From Mesodorylaimus sp. YZB2_4 (taxonomy: Eukaryota > Nematoda > Enoplea > Dorylaimida > Dorylaimidae), in NCBI GenBank assembly GCA_030248295.1, contig JASANH010000606.1:1-64000 (forward strand): 64,000 nucleotides of DNA. The letters run 5' to 3'. The notes under the pieces are model-generated. The model worked only from the letters and a program-made list of their open reading frames with translations. It was not told the origin of the DNA and did no database searches. The position numbers were made by a program, and so were the translations under genes. Shown one piece after another: positions 58,801 to 64,000 of the stretch (position 1 is the stretch's first letter; each line of letters opens with the position of its first letter).

Positions 58801-61800
58801 GCTTTCTTGACTAACCTTGGCAACGAGCCTTCCTTCCATTGCTGCCAGCTTCTTCTCATCATCATTGCTTATGCGCGTCTACAAGCAAAAAAGAGGCCTA
58901 GCCCCTGTGTCCTGATGTACAAATATAGGCTGAAAATTGCCTTCCTGCAATCTCGTTAGTGTACCCGCTGCGTCAAGTCTGCACTAGTAGCTTCTCGGTC
59001 ATCCACGGCAGCCATTAATTGCATTAGCACGCTTGCCTTGTTTTCACGTTTCGACGCCAGCGGAAATTGAATTTCCAGCTTAGCGATATTTGTCAAATTT
59101 GTACACACAAAATGACGGAAACGGCGGATGTAACGTCGTTATCTGGTTTCGACCGAACCGAGTCCATAGTAATGATAGATCAGTGTCTCACGCCTGCTAG
59201 TCCCGTCCTAACCAAGGAGACTTGCTCATCGGACGTAGATCCTCATTTCGTTCGTTCTAAAAAAGGTTGGTTTTTTAGGAAACAGTGAGCGGTGGAAGTA
59301 CGGCCGAGCCTGATTCGCCACCGCCAATAACCGCCTACCTCCTTCATGTGCATTTGAGGGAAGGTCGGGATCTGGTCATACGAGATGCCTCTGGTAAGCA
59401 CAGCTAACATTGGATGCGTATCATCTATGTAGTGGATGCCTTTTAGGTAGTAGCGATCCGTATGTGAAATTTAAATACAGTAAGCATAATTTAGTTCAGT
59501 GTTTGTGCAAAAGAGAAGAGAGGTCCTTTTCAGGGAACAAAATTATCTACAAGAGTAACACCATTTTTAAAAATCTGAATCCGCACTGGGATGAACAGTT
59601 CGTAGAACTTATAGACGACCCGTCCCTGCCTTTGCATGTTGATGTAAGTTTATTTTTGGAAAGTCAAAAGTTTGCTTTAGTAAGTGCTTGTCCGTTTCAG
59701 GTATTTGATTATGACCGATTCGCTTCGGATGACTTTATGGGCTTTGCCACGTTGGATCTGTCCCATTTGGAAGCGAAGAAGTAGGTGCCTATGAGGGATC
59801 TGTCCGCGATGCGCTCATAACTCTTCTTGCTTCCTCCTAGACCGACCGAGTTGAAGGTGCTTCTGAGAGAGGAGAACAGCGATCAATATATGGGCTATTT
59901 GCTGATGCAAGTCTCACTGGCACCGTTAACGCGAGATGAACAAGAACAAGTAAGCTACGCTCTTCCTCGACTCATCTGCTGGCGACAGATTTATGAAATT
60001 GGCCTGTTTGATCCTAGTTCCTGCGGAGGAAGGCGAGAGGATCTCCCGAGTCAGGAGGTGCCCCATTGCCGCCTGGATCCGTCAAGCGAGGCCAAAAAGG
60101 TATGAATTTCCTCCTTGCTAGTACTCACGCATCCCGTGCAGTCTATTCTTTGCGCATAGGCGCTCAGGTTTGGAATTCAGTAGTGAATATTGTCCTAGTA
60201 GAAGGCAAGAACTTCTTACCAACCGATACCCATACTTCTATGCCACTGCCGGATCCCTACGTGAAATTCAAATTGGGTGTTGAAAAGTACAAAAGCAAGG
60301 TACGATTTCTTTTTGTTCGCACGATACTTCCAGTTTACGACCCTTGCTTGCGCTCTAGGCAGCCACGAAGACTTTGGACCCGAAATGGTTGGAGCAGTTC
60401 GACTTGCACATATTCGATGACCAAAACCAACAACTGGAAATCATGGTCTTTGATAAACGAAAGGATATTTTCATGGGCAGGTCGGTGAAGCTGTGTGAGT
60501 GGCCCTTCTGGCTTTCTGACTATTCTTGTGTTTCAGGTGCAAGATCGAATTGAGCACGATCGAGAGGGAGGTAACGCAACAGAATTGGTACGAATTGGAG
60601 GATGGGGCCGGCCAGATATTACTCTTGCTCACCATATCTGGCACAATGACCATGGAAACCGTCGGCGATTTCACTGACCAAACGGCTAGCAATATCGCTG
60701 CTGTGCTACCTAAATATGTACGTACCTGTCACATATGAAAGCATCATGTATCGTGTATATGTGTCTGTGGCCATGCCCGTCTGACACATGAACTTAAAGT
60801 TGGTTTTTCAGGCAATAGCTAAATCGTTTGACAACTTAAAAGATATCGGGCACCTAGTGGTCAAAGGTAAGCTATTTCCGATCACTACTGTATTTTGCGG
60901 CGAGTAACCAGCCCCTTCTGTGTTCAGTATACAGAGCGCAGGGTTTAGCCTCTGCCGATATTGGAGGCAAAAGCGACCCGTTCTGCGTCGTCGAGTTGGT
61001 GAATGCCAGGCTTCAAACCCACACGGAGTACAAAACACTCAACCCGGAATGGAACAAGATCTTCACTTTGTAAGTGCCCGCTTTTCCTCTGATTTTGCTG
61101 AATGACCGATCGGTGCCCTTTCAGTAACGTAAAAGACATACATTCTGTGCTCGAGCTGACTGTGTACGACGAAGACCCAAATAAGAAGGTTGAATTCTTG
61201 GGCAAAGTCGGCATTCCTCTCTTGAAAATTCGAAACGGTGAAAAACGCTGGTATGCACTGAAAGATAGGAAGCTGCAACATCGTGCTAAAGGGCAAATCT
61301 TGCTGGAAATGGAAGTTGTCTGGAATCCGGTACGCGTCAATCTTGTCTGCCTTTAATGCAAATCCTTTTATGGCAGCCATGCTAAGTGGTGCATTGTGTC
61401 TTTAGGTTCGAGCGAGCATCCGAACTTTCAATCCGAAAGAGGAGAAGTACATGTCGCATGAAAATCGGTTCAAACGGCAAACATTTATGCGTAATGTCAT
61501 GCGAGTCAAAAATTTTGCTATGGCTGCAATGGACATTGGTGCCTTCATTCAAAGCTGTTTCTCATGGGATTCGCCTCCAAGATCAATTATAGCCTTTTTG
61601 GTGAGTTCTCAGGTTGTGGTATTGACTGCTGCGCGCGTTTGGCTGGACTATCGATGAGAGCAGTGGATGGAAGCACATTCTGAGAGAAGTTAACTGCTTG
61701 GTGGGGAGGGTGGTGACATAGTGTCTTCCGGTACAGGGACAAAGTTTATCGTCAATACTGTAGTTTTCAATGCCTGTAAGCAAGCCCCTGAAGAAACCAG

Positions 61801-63280
61801 CTCGTGCGACAACCTCTCTTCTTCTCCAATGTGGCGTAAGAGAATCTAAGACTAAACACCAGCTTCCTCACATTTATGGAACTCATAATCAGACATGCTG
61901 CATCTCATTTTAGGTCTACATGGTGGTGGTGTACTTTTTCGAGATCTTCATGCTCCCTCTGGTACTGCTATTGCTCTTCATCAAAGCTTACGTGTATAAA
62001 GTGATCATTGCCGGGATACGGCAGAAGGAAGAGGAGGACGTAAGTGTGGTGTGTACGCATCTGTAGAACAGGATGCAATATTTAACTGTTACAGGTCTAT
62101 TTCGAGTCGGAAGAGGAAGATGAAGAAATGGATGATAAGGTATGCCTGTCTTTGGCCCACGGGTGGGGGGTGCAAATATGTGGGGAGTGCAATAAGTGGT
62201 CATACTGTTCCGTAGTTTGTAAATGGAATCTAAAACACACGCCGACTGGCAGTACCCACACATAATTTGTTTCAGTCTGGTTCAGTGTCAACACCGAAGC
62301 CTGTAAGCAAAATTGCAAAGGGTGGTTGATGACGCGCTGCCTGCACTTCTGGGAAAGGGCGTTCTTATTCTTATAGTTGCCTATTGGGACAAGCCAACTA
62401 GCTAGCCTTTTGCTTTTGGGTTCTGTCGCACTGTGTTTCATTCAGAATGAGGAGAGTTTTTCAAGTGCTAAGAGCGGCGTGTTCGTTGAAGGCTAGGGTA
62501 CGCGCTAATATAAATCACAGCACGTTGGCTAATTAGCTTATTTCCTTTAAGGAAGAGCGAAAGAGTTTCAAAGAGCGCCTTCAAGCCATCCAAGACACTT
62601 TGGCTATGGTGCAGAATGCCTTGGATTATATTGCATCATCTCTGGAACGGGTCAAAAAGTATGAATTTGTATCCATTCTGAGAGTTTGTCCTCTCGAATA
62701 TGTAACTCGTTTTTAGCACATTTAACTTTACCCAACCATTCCTGTCTTGGTTAGCAATAGTGGTCCTATGCGCCGTCACTATTGTTCTCTATCTCGTCCC
62801 AATTCGATGGCTGGCCATGGCTTGGGGCAAGTTGTGATTGCTCCGATCAAGCTGCACTTGAGGACAACTAACCTCGGCTATTTCAGGAATCAACAAGTTC
62901 ACAAAAAAGCTGCGGAATCCGAATGTGGTGCCAAATAATGAACTGTTGGATTTCTTATCTCGTGTGCCGTCGGACGATGAAATAGTAAGCTTGGCGTAAA
63001 CTTGTGCCAGGTAGCTTTTCTATGGGATCCTCGTTAGACTCTGTTCATAAAACCTGTGCACCTGAGAAAACCAAAGACAGGGTAAAAGGTGAAACGCTTT
63101 CGCAAAGTGAAGTTCCAAGATGGCTAGAATTGCCAATTATCTTTCACAGAACACTCAGGAACTTACTGTTTCTTGTGACTTCAGCGTATGTTCGGTGAAT
63201 TCCGACCAGATCCAGTGGACGGTGCTGCGGCAGCTATTGCTGGCCAAGCTGCTCGTGCTAAGAAGCAACGCAGTTCCTGA
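55832..63280 (+). CDS. MCTP: MCTP: multiple C2 and transmembrane domain protein
   Basis: About twenty exons. Exons 55832-55943, 56262-56381, 57180-57583, 57780-58163, 59079-59234 and 59279-59393 give the start ([20 protein letters not shown]) and a disordered N-terminus. C2[31 protein letters not shown] and [15 protein letters not shown]2[36 protein letters not shown]2[36 protein letters not shown]. Then SWDSPPRS, transmembrane helix 1 ([20 protein letters not shown]), an acidic loop, [12 protein letters not shown], helix 2 ([20 protein letters not shown]) and [11 protein letters not shown] to [11 protein letters not shown]. The last exon ends KKQRSS at 63280. MCTPs are ER-anchored calcium/phospholipid sensors that promote presynaptic release in animals. 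C2B has fewer acidic calcium ligands than C2A or C2C. One GC-AG intron follows 62826. Confidence 0.95.
58641..58656 (+). repeat. Poly-G tract in MCTP intron
   Basis: Sixteen G in a row inside the intron after 58163. Confidence 0.9.
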
Positions 63281-64000
63281 AGAACAAAGGGCGTTGTTCA
63301 CTTCGATTTCCTATTTGGTGATGGCTTGTCGGGCTTTGCAAATATACGGTTCCAAAGTGTTCATTGCCTAGGTCGTGTGAATCACATTCCGGCTTGTTGG
63401 ACGGGTCTGTGCGCGTTGTTGTCGTTGATAGATGCTTTTGATGGGCATGGTAGCATACAATGCTGTGGGTTGAGCAGTGTGCGGTTTCAATGTTTTTTCT
63501 TTTCGTTCCGTTGTTTTCCTTTAATTCTAAGGGGCAGTGAAGAACGAGGGCAATGATTGGATAATAGAAACTCGCACCTTCTCTGAAAACAGAGATCGAG
63601 ATTTATCTCAACCCCATCGCCGCTGGACCCACTGCAGCAAAAAAGTAGGTCCAATGTGCCGCAGCTTCTGCTTGAGGCGAATAAAAAAAAGGAAACTGCT
63701 GACGCATTACATACAGTACTTCTCCGAGGAGTCATGATGCTGCAAGACAAATTTTTGGTGATAGTTGGACTTTGACTGTGAGACACCCAAGACGTCTTCA
63801 GCCACGCAGAATCTCTTATTCCGTGGCTTTTACCCTGGGAGCAGACAGACATGACGGTGTGTTGGTTTAGGAAAAATGTACCACTCTCGTAGACGATTCG
63901 CTCTGCAGTTAATCCGAGGGCCAGGAAGGCCATGGTCACGGACAGCGTACTTCTGTTGTGTAGAATGTGTGACGAGGTAATGTCAACACGAAAAAAGAGA
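63281..64000. other. 3' flank of MCTP, no further gene seen
   Basis: Contains the MCTP 3' UTR and short unassigned frames on both strands; a TACAGTA word lies at 63711. Confidence 0.5.

Noticed and set aside
59257-59280. A 13-nt intron (GTTGGTTTTTTAG) in MCTP
   Set aside because: Too short to splice; using the donor at 59235 gives a 44-nt intron that keeps the frame, so the shorter reading is unnecessary.
63487-63939. 150-codon minus-strand open frame near the right edge
   Set aside because: No conserved motif, and it lies in the presumed 3' flank of MCTP.

Overview
This is animal nuclear DNA. Genes have many exons and mostly short GT-AG introns (several of 44-90 nt), sit close together on both strands, and encode metazoan families: MCTP, SCYL2, SYAP1, nanos, DMRT, THAP, DDHD phospholipase, cytosolic malate dehydrogenase, ANKRD40-like and UBASH3-like. 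Compact introns and a DMRT protein with two DM domains (the MAB-3 arrangement) suggest an ecdysozoan, perhaps a nematode; that placement is an inference. No bacterial, viral or rRNA sequence was seen.

Layout. 1-6.3 kb: a fold-back palindrome of a DDHD-type intracellular phospholipase gene. Its two arms (1-2250 and 3712-5961) are joined by a C-rich, degenerate hinge that holds a third, decayed copy of the 5' part. 8.1-9.3 kb: Myb/SANT-like gene. 9.8-10.4 kb: nucleoredoxin-like gene. 11.1-12.2 kb: ubiquitin-like/AN1 zinc finger gene. 12.6-17.1 kb: SCYL2-type pseudokinase. 17.2-21.4 kb: no gene seen. 21.5-23.6 kb: double-DM DMRT gene. 25 kb: broken serpin. 28.0-33.2 kb: nanos, with a tRNA-derived SINE in an intron. 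34 kb: PDZ exons resembling DEPTOR.

37.1-51.1 kb: a second inverted repeat. A UBASH3-like histidine phosphatase gene is present twice (37.2-38.3 minus, 50.0-51.1 plus) with no coding difference found. The adjacent BAR-domain gene is complete on the right and only a stub on the left. The 11.1-kb spacer carries SYAP1, a THAP/C2H2 zinc-finger gene, an ANKRD40-like gene with a C-terminal membrane anchor, a single-pass membrane protein (with a MITE in an intron) and cytosolic malate dehydrogenase. 51.2-55.8 kb: no gene seen. 55.8-63.3 kb: a near-complete MCTP gene with three C2 domains and two membrane segments.

The genes form no operon or pathway. nanos (germline) and the DMRT gene (sex determination in relatives) are neighbours. 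Four themes deserve attention: two gene-bearing inverted duplications; an over-represented TACTGTA/TACAGTA word in non-coding DNA; small mobile elements (a SINE family and a MITE with target-site duplication); and recurrent single-base frame breaks in otherwise conserved genes, which may be assembly errors or real decay.
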